DNA of 5,253 bases from Syntrophomonadaceae bacterium (GTDB lineage: Bacteria; Bacillota; Dethiobacteria; DTU022): contig PWFM01000104.1 in assembly GCA_003553895.1 (NCBI GenBank), forward strand, positions 1 to 5,253. The letters run 5' to 3'. Under the pieces are notes generated by a model, which did no database searches, was not told where the DNA came from, and worked only from the letters and a program-made list of their open reading frames with translations. Of this stretch, positions 5,247-5,253 are shown piece by piece (the first letter of the stretch is position 1; every line of letters starts with the position of its first letter). Position numbers and translations under genes: made by a program.

Positions 5247-5253
5247 CACCTCC
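5247..5253 (-). promoter_or_regulatory. Ribosome binding site deciding the tuf TTG start
   Basis: GGAGGTG at the right edge of the window, 7 nt before the TTG at 5239, supports initiation at TTG. The sequence between them carries an in-frame TAG directly before the TTG, which rules out any longer frame. Confidence 0.85.

Noticed and set aside
1..5253. A previously undescribed biological system
   Set aside because: All eight genes are core translation, secretion or transcription genes in their standard order, and the spacers are short and explained by leaders, a promoter and terminators. Novelty is limited to regulatory details and two protein peculiarities.

Overview
The window is a housekeeping translation and transcription locus lying entirely on the minus strand. 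In transcription order (right to left) it reads tuf (EF-Tu), rpmG (L33), secE, nusG, rplK (L11), rplA (L1), rplJ (L10), rplL (L7/L12). This is the conserved bacterial secE-nusG-rplKAJL block, normally followed by rpoB-rpoC, which would lie beyond the left edge. I see no mobile element, CRISPR array, tRNA, defence system or other accessory gene.

The organism is most likely a Firmicute of the Clostridia, probably of the Desulfotomaculum/Pelotomaculum/Peptococcaceae type. The grounds are strong GGAGG ribosome binding sites, TTG start codons, a short one-helix SecE, a four-cysteine zinc-ribbon L33, an L10-leader attenuator, and an EF-Tu with the Cys-rich G-domain insert I recall from that group. 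The genus is an inference from memory, not a search result.

Right part (3883-5253): tuf starts at a TTG behind a perfect ribosome binding site at the window edge and is followed by a 12-bp GC-rich hairpin (3964-3995). A sigma-A-type promoter (TTGACA, extended -10) at 3923-3950 then restarts transcription just upstream of rpmG.

Middle part (2264-3882): rpmG (missed by a length cut-off), secE, nusG and rplK follow at 48-85 nt spacing. An 18-bp tandem duplication covers the rpmG stop codon. NusG carries an acidic N-terminal extension of about 43 residues.

Left part (1-2263): the 156-nt rplK-rplA spacer carries a hairpin resembling the L1-binding stalk of 23S rRNA, abutting the rplA ribosome binding site. 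The 256-nt rplA-rplJ spacer carries an L10 leader and an attenuator terminator. rplJ and rplL follow, and a clear intrinsic terminator lies about 85 nt after rplL. Two r-protein feedback elements, for L1 and L10, therefore sit inside one operon. There is no gene-free stretch longer than 300 bases.
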